Notes under the pieces: model-generated | The model's database searches: none | The model's input: the letters and a program-made list of their open reading frames with translations, nothing else | Told to the model about the DNA's origin: nothing | Position numbers and translations under genes: made by a program | Shown: positions 8,255-16,341 of the stretch, in pieces | Position numbering within the stretch: position 1 is the first letter of the stretch | Layout of the letters: each line of letters opens with the position of its first letter | Origin: Pseudomonadota bacterium | Lineage (GTDB): Bacteria; Desulfobacterota; Desulfobulbia; Desulfobulbales; SURF-16 | Reading direction: 5' to 3' | NCBI GenBank assembly: GCA_018897105.1 | Contig: JAHILF010000053.1 | Location: forward strand, 1-62,055 | DNA: 62,055 nt

Positions 8255-8278
8255 TTGCCATTCTTCCTTTATTCCTCC

Positions 8279-9574
8279 ATGCAGCTTTCCCATTACGCCC
8301 GTATCTTTTCCTGGCCAAACAACCCTGCCCTTCGCCTTGTCTACTCCACCCGCACCGGCGCGGTTGCCCTGGTGCCGCCGGAGGATCTGGCGGCCATTGA
8401 AAGCGGCACCATTGATCCCGAATCAGCCGCAGCATTGGTGGAACTCGGGCTGCTGGTCCCGGACCGCAATCAGGAAAAGAAGGACGCGCTTGACCTGGTG
8501 AAAGAGTTGAACCGTCTGCGCACGGCGATGAACGTGTCGGTTGTTGTCAACCTGCACTGCAACTTCCGCTGCCGCTACTGCTTTGAGGGCAGCCAGAAAG
8601 GCAGAAGCTTCATGGGGACCAACACGGCTGATCAGCTCATCGCCTTTATCAAAAAGCGGTTCCAGCCAGGCATGACCAGGCTGACCCTGGACTTTTTCGG
8701 CGGCGAACCGCTGCTCTCCATGGGGCTGATCAAAAAAATCGCAGGCCCACTCAAACCGTTTATCGAATCCAGGGGGGCCCAGTTTGAAATCACCCTGGTC
8801 ACCAACGGCTCACTGCTGACTGCAAAAAACGTAAGTTCACTGCTGCCAATGGGGCTCAAGCGGGCCAAAGTCACCGTTGACGGGCCGCCGGAAGTCCACA
8901 ACTTCTTCCGGCCCTATCGCTCGGGCCGCCCCTCATTTGCCACCATCCTGAAAAATCTGGGGGCGTGCGCGGAACTCATCAAGCTTGCCATCAACGGCAA
9001 CTTCACCAGGGACAATTATCACAGGTTTCCCGTACTTTTTGCTTATCTCACCGACTACGGCCTCACCCCAAAGAGGGTCCACAACCTGAGCTTTGCAACG
9101 GTCATGCAGGTAAACGACGGATTCTCCACGGGCTTTTGCGGCGGCTGCGCCACCTGCAATGAGGAGTGGCTGAGTGATGCCGTCCCATTTCTGCGCGGGG
9201 AGATTCTGCAACGGGGTTATAGCACTGATCAGATTGCCCCATCCCTGTGCATGGTGGATGTGGATAACAGCTTTGTCGTCAATTATGACGGCAGCCTTTA
9301 CAAGTGCGTGGCCCTGATCGGCCACCAGGAGTATGCCTGCGGCGATGTCTGGTCAGGCATGAAGGATTACCGGCAGCAGTATCACCTGGACCATTGGCAG
9401 AAAGAGGGAAAATGCCGGGAGTGTGTTTACCTGCAGCTCTGCTTCGGCGGCTGCCGATACATGGCCTATCAGCGGGACGGCCACATGGCAGAGGTGGACT
9501 GCTGGCAGCCGTTTCTGGACGCCACCCTGGAGGCCACGCTGCTGCAGGATGTGCGCTACGGGCATTCGGCCTGA
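8279..9574 (+). CDS. Radical SAM/SPASM peptide maturase, cassette 2
   Basis: The 431-residue paralogue of 3670-4992 starts at MQLSHYARIF, matching MQLTPYQVV in the first copy; an upstream TTG is possible but adds an unshared leader. Radical SAM cysteines are C94, C98, C101 (CNFRCRYC) and the SPASM cysteines run CMVDVDN, GSLYKC, CRECVYLQLCFGGC, DC. FFGGEPL follows the cluster motif. The presumed substrate is the peptide at 8113-8220. No good Shine-Dalgarno precedes the ATG, so translation may be weak, which fits a catalytic amount of enzyme. A fragment of a third homologue is at 177-362. Confidence 0.9.
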   Translation: MQLSHYARIFSWPNNPALRLVYSTRTGAVALVPPEDLAAIESGTIDPESAAALVELGLLVPDRNQEKKDALDLVKELNRLRTAMNVSVVVNLHCNFRCRYCFEGSQKGRSFMGTNTADQLIAFIKKRFQPGMTRLTLDFFGGEPLLSMGLIKKIAGPLKPFIESRGAQFEITLVTNGSLLTAKNVSSLLPMGLKRAKVTVDGPPEVHNFFRPYRSGRPSFATILKNLGACAELIKLAINGNFTRDNYHRFPVLFAYLTDYGLTPKRVHNLSFATVMQVNDGFSTGFCGGCATCNEEWLSDAVPFLRGEILQRGYSTDQIAPSLCMVDVDNSFVVNYDGSLYKCVALIGHQEYACGDVWSGMKDYRQQYHLDHWQKEGKCRECVYLQLCFGGCRYMAYQRDGHMAEVDCWQPFLDATLEATLLQDVRYGHSA

Positions 9575-9638
9575 GTCGCGGGACCCTTGCGACCTATGGG
9601 ACCCGGAAAACACTCACCATAGAAACGATTCATTCGCC

Positions 9639-9708
9639 GTAGAAGCGGGCCATGCCCGCGACTTTGTGCCCCGGAATCCCTGTGATCGCGGGCATGGCCC
9701 GCTCCTAC
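9639..9708. repeat. REPIN-like element, GTAG-headed inverted pair
   Basis: Two 23-bp arms (9639-9661, 9686-9708) are near-perfect reverse complements: GTAGAAGCGGGCCATGCCCG and its mirror ending CTCCTAC. Each arm is itself a hairpin (CGGGCCATGCCCG). A GTAG tetranucleotide at the base of a hairpin is typical of REP elements moved by RAYT transposases; no RAYT gene is in the window. It could also end maturase transcription. Confidence 0.7.
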
Positions 9709-9766
9709 CTGACAGTCTTAAGGTACTTTGAAATCACAAAAAAAACCTTTAACGTTATCGTCATGC

Positions 9767-9839
9767 CCGAATGATTTTATCGGAGCATCCAGCAAAAATC
9801 ATGGGATTCCCGCTCAACAGCATTGCGGGAATGACGGTG
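9767..9839. repeat. Decayed CGTCAT...ATGACG inverted repeat
   Basis: Outer blocks TCGTCATGCCCGAATG and GCGGGAATGACGG face each other around an AT-richer middle. It belongs to the same family as 22-92. Together with the REPIN-like element it fills the 307 bp between the maturase and the methyltransferase; no gene is seen there. Confidence 0.5.
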
Positions 9840-9881
9840 CTTTGAGCCTCGACAACCGGTATATTTAGAATTGCCGAGTCC

Positions 9882-10472
9882 CTAAGCTGCGATCTTACGC
9901 CACACCGGCAGATTATCACTCAGCTTTTCAAATCGGGAATCGGCAAAAATATCCTCGCTCATCTTGCGGTTGGCGATCAGGAGAGAGCCGGTCCGCATCC
10001 TGTCCTCGATCATCCTTTCAAAGCGCCTTTCGTCGTCGCCATTGGCCAGGGGCCGGAAGTAGTAGATGACGTCAAAGCGGACGTAATCGTCATACTGCCA
10101 CAGATCACCCTGAATGGCCCGGTCGCTGCCCATGAGCTTGCGGGCGATCTGCAGGGGATATTCATCCTTTTCAAAACCAAAAACATCAAATTCCATCTGT
10201 TCGGCAAAAAGCATGACATTGCCGATGCCGCAGCCGATATCAAGCAGGGTGAAAGGCGTTTTCTGCGGCGCATATTCCTTGAGATATTTTGCCGCGAAAC
10301 GGAGCTGGTCAAAAAGCTGCCGGGTGTCCATGGGCACGAAGGGGTATTCGTTGGCCGTATCGTTTTTTGAGTATTTCTGCGAATCCCTGGTATAAAAGCC
10401 GATAAAACGGTTGATGATGCCAAAAAAAATATCGCGGATCTCTTCTTCTTCCGTGAGTTCGGGAAAATCCAT
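9882..10472 (-). CDS. Class I SAM-dependent methyltransferase-like protein
   Basis: The protein of about 196 residues has a Rossmann methyltransferase core: LLDIGCGIGNVMLFAEQ (motif I, SAM binding), FGFEKDE (motif II acidic residue) and RFDVIYYFRP (motif IV). The substrate is unknown; the short C-terminal part lacks a recognisable substrate domain. The ATG at 10472 is preferred since AGGAG lies 6 nt upstream; an ATG at 10499 would add nine Gln-rich residues. It is a single gene read leftward, bounded by repeat elements on both sides, so it is probably its own transcription unit. Confidence 0.75.
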   Translation of the reverse strand: MDFPELTEEEEIRDIFFGIINRFIGFYTRDSQKYSKNDTANEYPFVPMDTRQLFDQLRFAAKYLKEYAPQKTPFTLLDIGCGIGNVMLFAEQMEFDVFGFEKDEYPLQIARKLMGSDRAIQGDLWQYDDYVRFDVIYYFRPLANGDDERRFERMIEDRMRTGSLLIANRKMSEDIFADSRFEKLSDNLPVWRKIAA

Positions 10473-10530
10473 CTGCTGCTCCTGCTGTTGAAATGTCATC
10501 AGTTGAAATAATAGGCGGTTTAGGGTATTT

Positions 10531-10619
10531 AGTCTTATTAGTCGGCTAGTCTTTTTAGTCTGACTAGTCGGACCAATCAGACCAGCCTAACCAGTGAGAC
10601 CAATAAGACTAATAATATT
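10531..10619. repeat. Degenerate nonamer array (AGTC/GACC type)
   Basis: About ten phased units of 8-9 bp run through this stretch: AGTCTTATT, AGTCGGCT, AGTCTTTTT, AGTCTGACT, AGTCGGACC, AATCAGACC, AGCCTAACC, AGTGAGACC, AATAAGACT, AATAATATT. The two halves are roughly complementary and can fold into a long hairpin. It lies between the methyltransferase start and the cyclophilin gene. Similar nonamers occur at 12981-13016 and 13212-13256. Confidence 0.75.
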
Positions 10620-10644
10620 TCAAATAAAACAAAAGGAATAAATC

Positions 10645-11184
10645 ATGGCAGAGCAAAATGACATAATCGCCAAAATGGACACAACCAAAGGCACCATCAA
10701 TCTGACACTTTTTGCCGACAAGGTGCCGCTCACCGTGGCAAGTTTTGTCAACCTGGCCAAACGCGGGTTTTATGACGGCCTCAGCTTTCACCGGGTTATC
10801 AAGGATTTCATGGTCCAGGGCGGCTGCCCGCTGGGCACCGGGACCGGCGAGCCGGGCTACCGCTTTGAAGACGAGTTTGACCGCACTCTGCTGCACGACG
10901 CACCGGGCAAGCTCTCCATGGCCAACGCCGGTCCCAAGACCAACGGCAGCCAGTTCTTCATCACCCATGTGCCCTGCTCCTGGCTTGACGGCAAGCACGC
11001 TGTTTTCGGCGCCGTGGTGAGCCAGGCCGACATGGACGTGGTGAACGCCATTGCCCAGGGAGACAAAATCAACTCCGTCACCATCGAAGGCGATACCACC
11101 GAGCTTTACCAGAAGATGCAGACCCGCATTGAACAGTGGAACAAGGCCCTTGATCTGAACCATCCCCATCTGAAAAAAGCATAA
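10645..11184 (+). CDS. Cyclophilin-type peptidyl-prolyl cis-trans isomerase (cytoplasmic)
   Basis: The 179-residue enzyme carries cyclophilin signatures: [36 protein letters not shown] (catalytic Arg), and [20 protein letters not shown] with the substrate-binding Gln-Phe-Phe. It catalyses proline isomerisation in protein folding. No signal peptide is seen, so it acts in the cytoplasm, unlike the second cyclophilin at 15671-16255. AAGGAA lies upstream of the ATG. It ends 4 bp before the FmdE-like gene, suggesting cotranscription. The C-terminal helical tail (about 155-179) is extra to the minimal domain. Confidence 0.93.
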   Translation: MAEQNDIIAKMDTTKGTINLTLFADKVPLTVASFVNLAKRGFYDGLSFHRVIKDFMVQGGCPLGTGTGEPGYRFEDEFDRTLLHDAPGKLSMANAGPKTNGSQFFITHVPCSWLDGKHAVFGAVVSQADMDVVNAIAQGDKINSVTIEGDTTELYQKMQTRIEQWNKALDLNHPHLKKA

Positions 11185-11188
11185 AACC

Positions 11189-11800
11189 ATGTATACAGCA
11201 ATCGCCGAATCTTTTGCCCAGCCGAGCTTTGAGGAGCTGCTGGAGGAATCGACCCGCATCCACGGCCATATCTGCGCAGGCCAGGTGATCGGGGTGAGAA
11301 TGGCCATGATCGGCCTGCGGGAGATCGGCATTACCGACCCCAAGGGCAAACAGCGCAAAAGCCTCTATGTGCTGGTGGAGATCGACCGCTGCGCCACCGA
11401 TGCCATCCAGTCGGTGACCGGCTGCTCCCTGGGGAAACGCTCCCTGAAGTGGCTGGATTACGGCATTATGGCCGCCACCTTTGTCAACCTGAGCACGGGC
11501 AAGGCGGTGCGCATCACCGCCAGGGAGGAATCCCGCGAACTGGCCAAAAAATACTCCCCGGCAATGGATGACAAGTACAAGCAGCAGCTTGAGGCCTATC
11601 GCGTCATGCCCGAGAAAGAACTTTTCACCATCCAGCAGGTGTCCGTCAGCATCCCGCAATGTGATATGCCCGGCCGCCCCCTGAAACGGGTCCAATGCCA
11701 GGTATGCGGCGACTGGGTGCAGGACGGCCGCGAGGTGGAAAAGGACGGCGGGACGCTGTGCAGGAGCTGCGCCTCTGGCCGCTATTATGAACCCTTATAA
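11189..11800 (+). CDS. FmdE-family protein with C-terminal zinc finger
   Basis: The 203-residue protein has the FmdE domain: HGHICAGQVIGVRMAMIGL (His/Cys metal site), EIDRCATDAIQSVTGCSLGKRSLKW and DYGIMAATFVN. The C-terminal ribbon has CQVC and CRSC pairs (about residues 170-195), likely binding zinc. FmdE-like proteins accompany molybdenum/tungsten formyl-methanofuran or formate dehydrogenases and are suspected in cofactor or metal handling. The next gene is MoeA-like, supporting a role in molybdopterin metabolism, and the window also holds a formate dehydrogenase. The exact reaction is unknown. Confidence 0.88.
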   Translation: MYTAIAESFAQPSFEELLEESTRIHGHICAGQVIGVRMAMIGLREIGITDPKGKQRKSLYVLVEIDRCATDAIQSVTGCSLGKRSLKWLDYGIMAATFVNLSTGKAVRITAREESRELAKKYSPAMDDKYKQQLEAYRVMPEKELFTIQQVSVSIPQCDMPGRPLKRVQCQVCGDWVQDGREVEKDGGTLCRSCASGRYYEPL

Positions 11801-11804
11801 GAAA

Positions 11805-11873
11805 AGCCAGGAGACAGGAGTCGGGATAAAACGTAATAAAATCAACCGTTCTGGCTCCTGGCTTCTGTATTTT
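11805..11873. terminator. Inverted heptamer array / possible terminator after the FmdE-like gene
   Basis: Starting 4 bp after the stop codon, three units AGCCAGG, AGACAGG, AGTCGGG are followed, after about 30 bp, by inverted units CTGGCTC, CTGGCTT, CTG and TATTTT. AGCCAGGAG pairs with CTCCTGGCT. It may stop transcription before the MoeA-like gene. Confidence 0.5.
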
Positions 11874-11936
11874 ACATTTCAGGCCTTTTCGGCGAAATAG
11901 ACCAACTCAGAAAATTGAGTTTCAGGATAAGAAAAT

Positions 11937-12980
11937 ATGCCAACGAAGATAATTCCAGTTGATCAGGCAGTGGGCATGGTGCTGCCCCATGATATCACCG
12001 AAATCAGGACGGCAGGTGCTGACAACGGGGCATTTAAAGGAACGGCCTTTAAAAAAGGCCATATCATCAGGCCGGAAGATGTAGAGCACCTGAGAAGACT
12101 CGGCAAGGAACGGATCTACATTCTCACCCTTGATGAGAATGAGATCCATGAAAATGAAGCTGCGCAACTGATGTCCGAGGCCATGGCCGGGGAAGGAGTG
12201 GTCGGCTCCGGGCGACCCACGGAAGGGAAAATCAGCCTGGTGGCCGTCCATGACGGGCTGCTCAAGATAAACACCGAGGCCCTGTATCGTTTCAACCTGC
12301 TTGGCGAGGTGATGTGCGCCACCCTGCACGACAACACCCCGGTCAGCAAAGGCGAACAGGTGGCTGCCACCAGGCTTATTCCGCTGATCTCCGAACGGCA
12401 GATCGTAGAAAAGGCCGTGGCCATTGCCATGGACGCCGGGGGACTTCTGCAGGTCAAGCAGATGAGAGCGGCCAAGGCCGGGCTGGTGATCACCGGCAGC
12501 GAGGTCTTTTATGGCCGGATCAAGGATTCCTTTGAGCCGGTTCTGCGGGAGAAGCTGGAAAAACTGGGTTCCAAGGTGGTCAAGGTCGGCTTTGCCCCGG
12601 ATGATGCGGAGCTGATTGCCGCCGAGATCACCGCCTGCCTGGAGGCTGGAGCGGATCTCATTATCACCAGCGGCGGCATGTCGGTTGACCCGGATGATGT
12701 GACCAGGGCCGGCATCATGAAGGCCGGGGCAACGGACGTCTGCTACGGTACCCCGGTGCTGCCCGGCGCCATGTTTCTCACCGGCGGAATCGGTGAGGTT
12801 CCGGTGCTCGGCCTGCCGGCCTGCGGCATGTTTCACCGGATTACCGTTTTTGATCTGATTCTGCCCAGGGTGCTGTGCGGCGAGACAATCACCAGGGAGG
12901 ACCTGGCCCGGATGGGTCATGGCGGGCTGTGCCGCAACTGCAAGAAATGCCAGTATCCGGTGTGCGGGTTTGGGAAGTAG
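11937..12980 (+). CDS. Molybdopterin-binding protein, MoeA/MogA-like
   Basis: This 347-residue protein has a MoeA-like beginning (VDQAVGMVLPHDIT, with KGHIIRPEDV, LRRLGKERIYIL) and a MoCF_biosynth domain (GLVITGSEVFYGRIKDSFEPVL, then DLIITSGGMSVDPDDVTRAGI). It should bind the pterin moiety and take part in metal insertion or trafficking of molybdenum cofactor. It ends with a Cys-rich tail CRNCKKCQYPVCGFGK that standard MoeA lacks and that could bind metal. AGGATAAG precedes the ATG. A link to the Mo/W formate dehydrogenase at 49847-53962 is plausible but not adjacent. Confidence 0.88.
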   Translation: MPTKIIPVDQAVGMVLPHDITEIRTAGADNGAFKGTAFKKGHIIRPEDVEHLRRLGKERIYILTLDENEIHENEAAQLMSEAMAGEGVVGSGRPTEGKISLVAVHDGLLKINTEALYRFNLLGEVMCATLHDNTPVSKGEQVAATRLIPLISERQIVEKAVAIAMDAGGLLQVKQMRAAKAGLVITGSEVFYGRIKDSFEPVLREKLEKLGSKVVKVGFAPDDAELIAAEITACLEAGADLIITSGGMSVDPDDVTRAGIMKAGATDVCYGTPVLPGAMFLTGGIGEVPVLGLPACGMFHRITVFDLILPRVLCGETITREDLARMGHGGLCRNCKKCQYPVCGFGK

Positions 12981-13016
12981 ATTGGTCGGACTGGTCTGAT
13001 TTAAACGATTCGTTGA
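12981..13016. repeat. Nonamer array directly after a stop codon
   Basis: Units ATTGGTCGG, ACTGGTCTG, ATTTAAACG, ATTCGTTGA begin on the first base after the MoeA-like stop. They are the reverse-complement form of the AGTC/GACC nonamer seen at 10531-10619. Confidence 0.65.
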
Positions 13017-13037
13017 ACCAGTCATGGAGAGAAGTTT

Positions 13038-13123
13038 GTAGGGGTACCCCTTGTGGGTACCCTTTTATTTTATGCGGCGTTAAATTCTCGCTGACAGGGG
13101 GCAACCACAAGGGTTGCCCCTAC
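13038..13123. repeat. REPIN-like element GTAGGGG...CCCCTAC
   Basis: Two 25-bp arms (13038-13062 and 13099-13123) are imperfect reverse complements, each a hairpin (GGGTACCCCTTGTGGGTACCC and its CAACC counterpart), with GTAG at the outer ends. A half-element of similar build is at 31687-31710. It sits in the 269-bp gap before the convergent deacetylase gene. Confidence 0.7.
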
Positions 13124-13211
13124 GACAGGGCAGGGTCATTTATTCCTTTTAGACTGACTTGGGCAACCAAATCGTCATTCCGGACAAGGGAAGCGCGATC
13201 CGGGATTCATT

Positions 13212-13256
13212 GACCAACCCGACCAGTAAGACTAATCGGACCAGTCCAACTAATCC
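13212..13256. repeat. Nonamer array overlapping the deacetylase stop
   Basis: Units GACCAACCC, GACCAGTAA, GACTAATCG, GACCAGTCC, AACTAATCC run into the stop codon of the minus-strand deacetylase (13250-13252). It mirrors the array at 12981-13016, so convergent transcripts from both sides meet inverted copies. Just upstream (13169-13206) is a decayed CGTCATTCCGG repeat. Confidence 0.65.
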
Positions 13257-14332
13257 GGCCGAACAATCATCCAGGTGCGCAGGGCGAGACGGCCGGTCTT
13301 CTTGTCCTTGCCGCTCACCGTTACCCGGTTCACATGGCGTTGCAGGGGCCGGTTGTTGTCAATATACACAAAGCCCTTGTCAACACTGGCCCGGTGCCAG
13401 CCCAGCTCTGAAACATAAATACCAAACGAGGTGGTCTCATACCTGTCAGGATAAAGCAGGGTCGCGCCGAATTTCTTCATCAGTGCGCTTTTCAGCGGGG
13501 CAGGCGACGGCTCCATCACCGTCACCGGCATATCGATGCGGTTTAACACCTCTTCAAAATGTTTCATGGTACTCCACTCATTGCCGAGAATCGGCTCCCG
13601 GGGGATGGAGTTCAAATCCGTCTCCAGGCTGATTGAACCAGGATCCTGGCTCATGATGGCCTCATAGCCAAGCTTTTTGGCCTCCTGCTGGACAATGGTG
13701 TTGTACTCCCCATAGGGAATGGCCAGAAACTGAGCCTTATGCCCCAGATTCTTCTCCAGTATCTGCGCTCCTTTCTGCAGATCATCCCGGATCCAGGCCC
13801 GGTAACCGGCATCATCCAATCCTTTGGGCCGTTCGATCAGACGGTAGTGGGAATAGGAGTGGTCCTGGAAATCGCCGCCCTGCTTCTGCACCTCGCGCAC
13901 CTGATCCCAGGTCATATAGGCCTTAGAGCCGCTGTCCACCCCCTTGACATAGAGAAAAACGGTGAAGGGATAACCGAATGACTGGAGGATGGGCCAGGCC
14001 ACATCATAGACACTGCGGTAGCCGTCGTCGATGGTGATCACCACCGCCTTGTCCGGTAGCGGCGTCTTGTGTTCAATGGCGCTGACCAGATCAGCCAGGG
14101 AGATGACCTGGTAGTGGTTCATCATCAGGTAGGCGAGCTGTTCACGGAACCGCTCCGCGCTGACGTTGGTAGTGGGATATCGGCTTTCGTCGAAGCGGTG
14201 ATAGATCAGCACGGTGACCCCAGGGCCGGCAGCCTCATCGGCGCTGGTGAACGGGGGGGTGAAAAACGAGAGAAAAAGGATGATGGTTAATGCACAACTA
14301 AATGAAATAACGTTTTTTTTAAATATTTGCAT
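13250..14332 (-). CDS. Polysaccharide deacetylase family protein (NodB domain), exported
   Basis: The protein of about 360 residues has an N-terminal membrane/signal segment (VISFSCALTIILFLSFFTPP). A NodB deacetylase domain follows: VLIYHRFDE, VVITIDDGYRSVY (metal Asp-Asp) and FQDHSYSHYRL (His metal ligands), then AIPYGEYN. It should remove acyl groups from a cell-surface polysaccharide in the periplasm. The C-terminal part (about 250-360) is a separate domain ending in ALRTWMIVRPD. The ATG at 14332 is chosen; a TTG upstream is possible. It overlaps the upstream glucosaminidase gene by 14 bp, so both are likely co-translated and may act together on cell-wall or matrix glycan. Confidence 0.87.
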   Translation of the reverse strand: MQIFKKNVISFSCALTIILFLSFFTPPFTSADEAAGPGVTVLIYHRFDESRYPTTNVSAERFREQLAYLMMNHYQVISLADLVSAIEHKTPLPDKAVVITIDDGYRSVYDVAWPILQSFGYPFTVFLYVKGVDSGSKAYMTWDQVREVQKQGGDFQDHSYSHYRLIERPKGLDDAGYRAWIRDDLQKGAQILEKNLGHKAQFLAIPYGEYNTIVQQEAKKLGYEAIMSQDPGSISLETDLNSIPREPILGNEWSTMKHFEEVLNRIDMPVTVMEPSPAPLKSALMKKFGATLLYPDRYETTSFGIYVSELGWHRASVDKGFVYIDNNRPLQRHVNRVTVSGKDKKTGRLALRTWMIVRPD

Positions 14333-15431
14333 TCCTCGACCTATCAAGAGAGACAAGGTTCACGGGCTTTTCCCGAGGCGGCTGCCACTGTAAATTTTCC
14401 GCAAGTTCCATTGAATCAAATCGTTGCAGCTCATTGGTGACGATAATCTGCTTCACATCCTGGATATAGGAGTCACGTCTTTCCGAATAAAAGCGCAGGC
14501 CAGCGGCAATGTCCATGGAACTTGCGGTACGGCTGCGCAGTTCACGCAGGGAAGTGTACGCCGGCAGGCGGTTTATCATCAGCAGGTAGGCGCGCACGGA
14601 ATCAAGCAGGGTATCGTAGGAAGCCACCTTATGCATGGCGCCCTCCTCGCGGTTCGCCGGGATCATACCTTTCGTACCCCAGGTCCAGATGCCGAAGAGA
14701 TTGTTGCCTTCCGCGGCAAAACGGGAACTGCCCCAGGAGGATTCAAGGGCGCCCTGGGCGAGAATAAGACTGACCGGCAGCACATCAACCCTGAGCAGCA
14801 GCTTCTCTTTGGAATTGGTGCGGTATTTTTGGGCAAGATGTTGGAGAAGATCGATTTCTTCATCGCTGACGCTCTGGGGCCAGATGGCTTCATCGTCAAA
14901 AAAGAGGATATCATCTGCGCTGCCCAGCTTGTCAAGAATAGCCTGCAGGGATTTTTTCTCCTGAGCGACCTCATGGATGGCGATGAGACTGATGGGCAGC
15001 AGGGTGTTGATAAAGGCCTTTTTCTTGGTCACCACTTCCAGATCGTTCATATCCTGGGGCAGATTGGCGAATAACACAGGAGGAACAACACTCTTGTCAG
15101 CGATGTCCCACAGGTTTCTGCTGCGCAGATTTTCCAGCAGATCGCTGGTGGAGTCTACCCGGATGGCGCTGACCTTATCGGCTTGGGCTCGGGGGGCGGT
15201 TTGTTTATCTGAAACATCCGGTAAAGAGAGTCGCCTGCCCACAAGAACCGCGATCAGGCAAAGGCATAGCAGGGCCGTCACCGCACTGACGGCTATGATC
15301 CTCTTTTCGGGGGAAAGGCCGGGTGAAGTTGGCGCTGATATGACAGGTTTGCCAAAAGGGGGAGATCGCCTGGCCAGATCAGCTTTTAGATACCCGTTAC
15401 CGGAAAAATTCATTTTCTGATCCATTTTCAT
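14319..15431 (-). CDS. Bax-like glucosaminidase-domain membrane protein
   Basis: The protein of about 370 residues has one transmembrane helix (IIAVSAVTALLCLCLIAVLVG) and a C-terminal glucosaminidase domain of the Bax/FlgJ type. Domain markers are LPVSLILAQGALESSWGSSRFAAEGNNLFGIW (split here: LPVSLILAQGALESSWG, then SSRFAAEGNNLFGIW), with the catalytic Glu in ALESSWG, and YDTLLDSVRAYLLMINR. It would cut glycan in the periplasm. Start codon choice is uncertain: ATG at 15431, 15425 or 15413 are all possible and none has a clear Shine-Dalgarno. Its 3' end overlaps the deacetylase gene, indicating a two-gene unit. Confidence 0.82.
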   Translation of the reverse strand: MKMDQKMNFSGNGYLKADLARRSPPFGKPVISAPTSPGLSPEKRIIAVSAVTALLCLCLIAVLVGRRLSLPDVSDKQTAPRAQADKVSAIRVDSTSDLLENLRSRNLWDIADKSVVPPVLFANLPQDMNDLEVVTKKKAFINTLLPISLIAIHEVAQEKKSLQAILDKLGSADDILFFDDEAIWPQSVSDEEIDLLQHLAQKYRTNSKEKLLLRVDVLPVSLILAQGALESSWGSSRFAAEGNNLFGIWTWGTKGMIPANREEGAMHKVASYDTLLDSVRAYLLMINRLPAYTSLRELRSRTASSMDIAAGLRFYSERRDSYIQDVKQIIVTNELQRFDSMELAENLQWQPPREKPVNLVSLDRSRNANI

Positions 15432-15670
15432 AGAATATGGTAATAGAACTATTTCCTGCAAATTGAAACAGTTACCCGAACATACCACATCCGCCGGGCC
15501 TCTTGATTTGGGCTACTATATATGGTGGGGTAGCAAAAATCAAACTTATTCTTACCGCAAAAGGCGGCAAACTTCTGCAACGAAAAGTTGTCAAAAAAAA
15601 ATGAACGGGGTAAAGATGGGAAATAAAAGTGGAAAATTCTTCTACCAATTTAATCTTTCGGAGGAAAAAT

Positions 15671-16255
15671 ATGATTTGCCGCCTGCTTGTTTTTTTTCTG
15701 CTGCTCTGCCAGCCGTTGCCGGCCCTGGCTGCCGACAGCGCGCCCCAACCCCATAAAGGGGACATTGTCATGGAAACGACCATGGGTACGATCAAGATCA
15801 AACTGCTCGACGACCAGGCCCCCATTACCTGCAGCAACTTCCGCCGCTACGTGAACGAAGGATTCTTCAACGGCCTGATCTTCCACCGGGTCATTCCCGG
15901 CTTTGTCGTGCAGGGTGGCGGTTTTGAGCCGGGCCTGAAAAAAAGAAACACCCATGAACCGATTGTCAACGAGGCGGACAATGGTTTAAAAAACAGCCGG
16001 GGCACCCTTTCCATGGCCCGCACCCAGGACATATACAGCGCCACCAGCCAGTTTTTCATCAATGTGGCTGACAACCAGAGCCTTGATCACCGGGGCAAAT
16101 CACCGTCCGCCTTCGGCTATGCGGTCTTCGCCAAGGTCATTGACGGCATGGATGTGGTGGATGAGATTGTGGCCACCCCCACCGGCAAGGTAGGATTCTA
16201 CAGTGACGTGCCCAAAACAGATGTGGTCATGCTCAAGGTATATGAAGAGAAGTAG
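15671..16255 (+). CDS. Cyclophilin-type peptidyl-prolyl isomerase, exported
   Basis: The 194-residue protein begins with a signal peptide (MICRLLVFFLLLCQPLPALA) behind GGAGG spaced 6 nt, which fixes the start. The cyclophilin domain shows DDQAPITCSNFRRYVNEGFF, LIFHRVIPGFVVQGGGF and SRGTLSMAR, SATSQFFINV. It should assist proline isomerisation in the periplasm. It is closest in form to PpiA. It is convergent with parC, the two separated by an octamer array. Confidence 0.93.
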   Translation: MICRLLVFFLLLCQPLPALAADSAPQPHKGDIVMETTMGTIKIKLLDDQAPITCSNFRRYVNEGFFNGLIFHRVIPGFVVQGGGFEPGLKKRNTHEPIVNEADNGLKNSRGTLSMARTQDIYSATSQFFINVADNQSLDHRGKSPSAFGYAVFAKVIDGMDVVDEIVATPTGKVGFYSDVPKTDVVMLKVYEEK

Positions 16256-16269
16256 CGTTCAAGCGTGAA

Positions 16270-16341
16270 AACGTTCCAACGATCAAACGTTCCAACGCTT
16301 GAACGCTTGATCGCTTAAACGTTTGCTCGTTGGAACGTTTC
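16270..16341. repeat. Octamer array, AACG type, at the parC stop
   Basis: Nine consecutive 8-bp units share the head AACG with variable tails: AACGTTCC, AACGATCA, AACGTTCC, AACGCTTG, AACGCTTG, ATCGCTTA, AACGTTTG, CTCGTTGG, AACGTTTC. The last unit runs into the stop codon of minus-strand parC (16340-16342). A sister array is at 45847-45918. TTCCAACG and TTGGAACG units are complementary, so a hairpin can form. Confidence 0.85.

Noticed and set aside
371-9574. Methanobactin-type or lanthipeptide biosynthesis
   Set aside because: No MbnB/MbnC, LanM or LanB/LanC genes; the enzyme is a radical SAM/SPASM protein.
16270-16341. CRISPR array
   Set aside because: Units are 8 bp with no spacers; there are no cas genes in the window.
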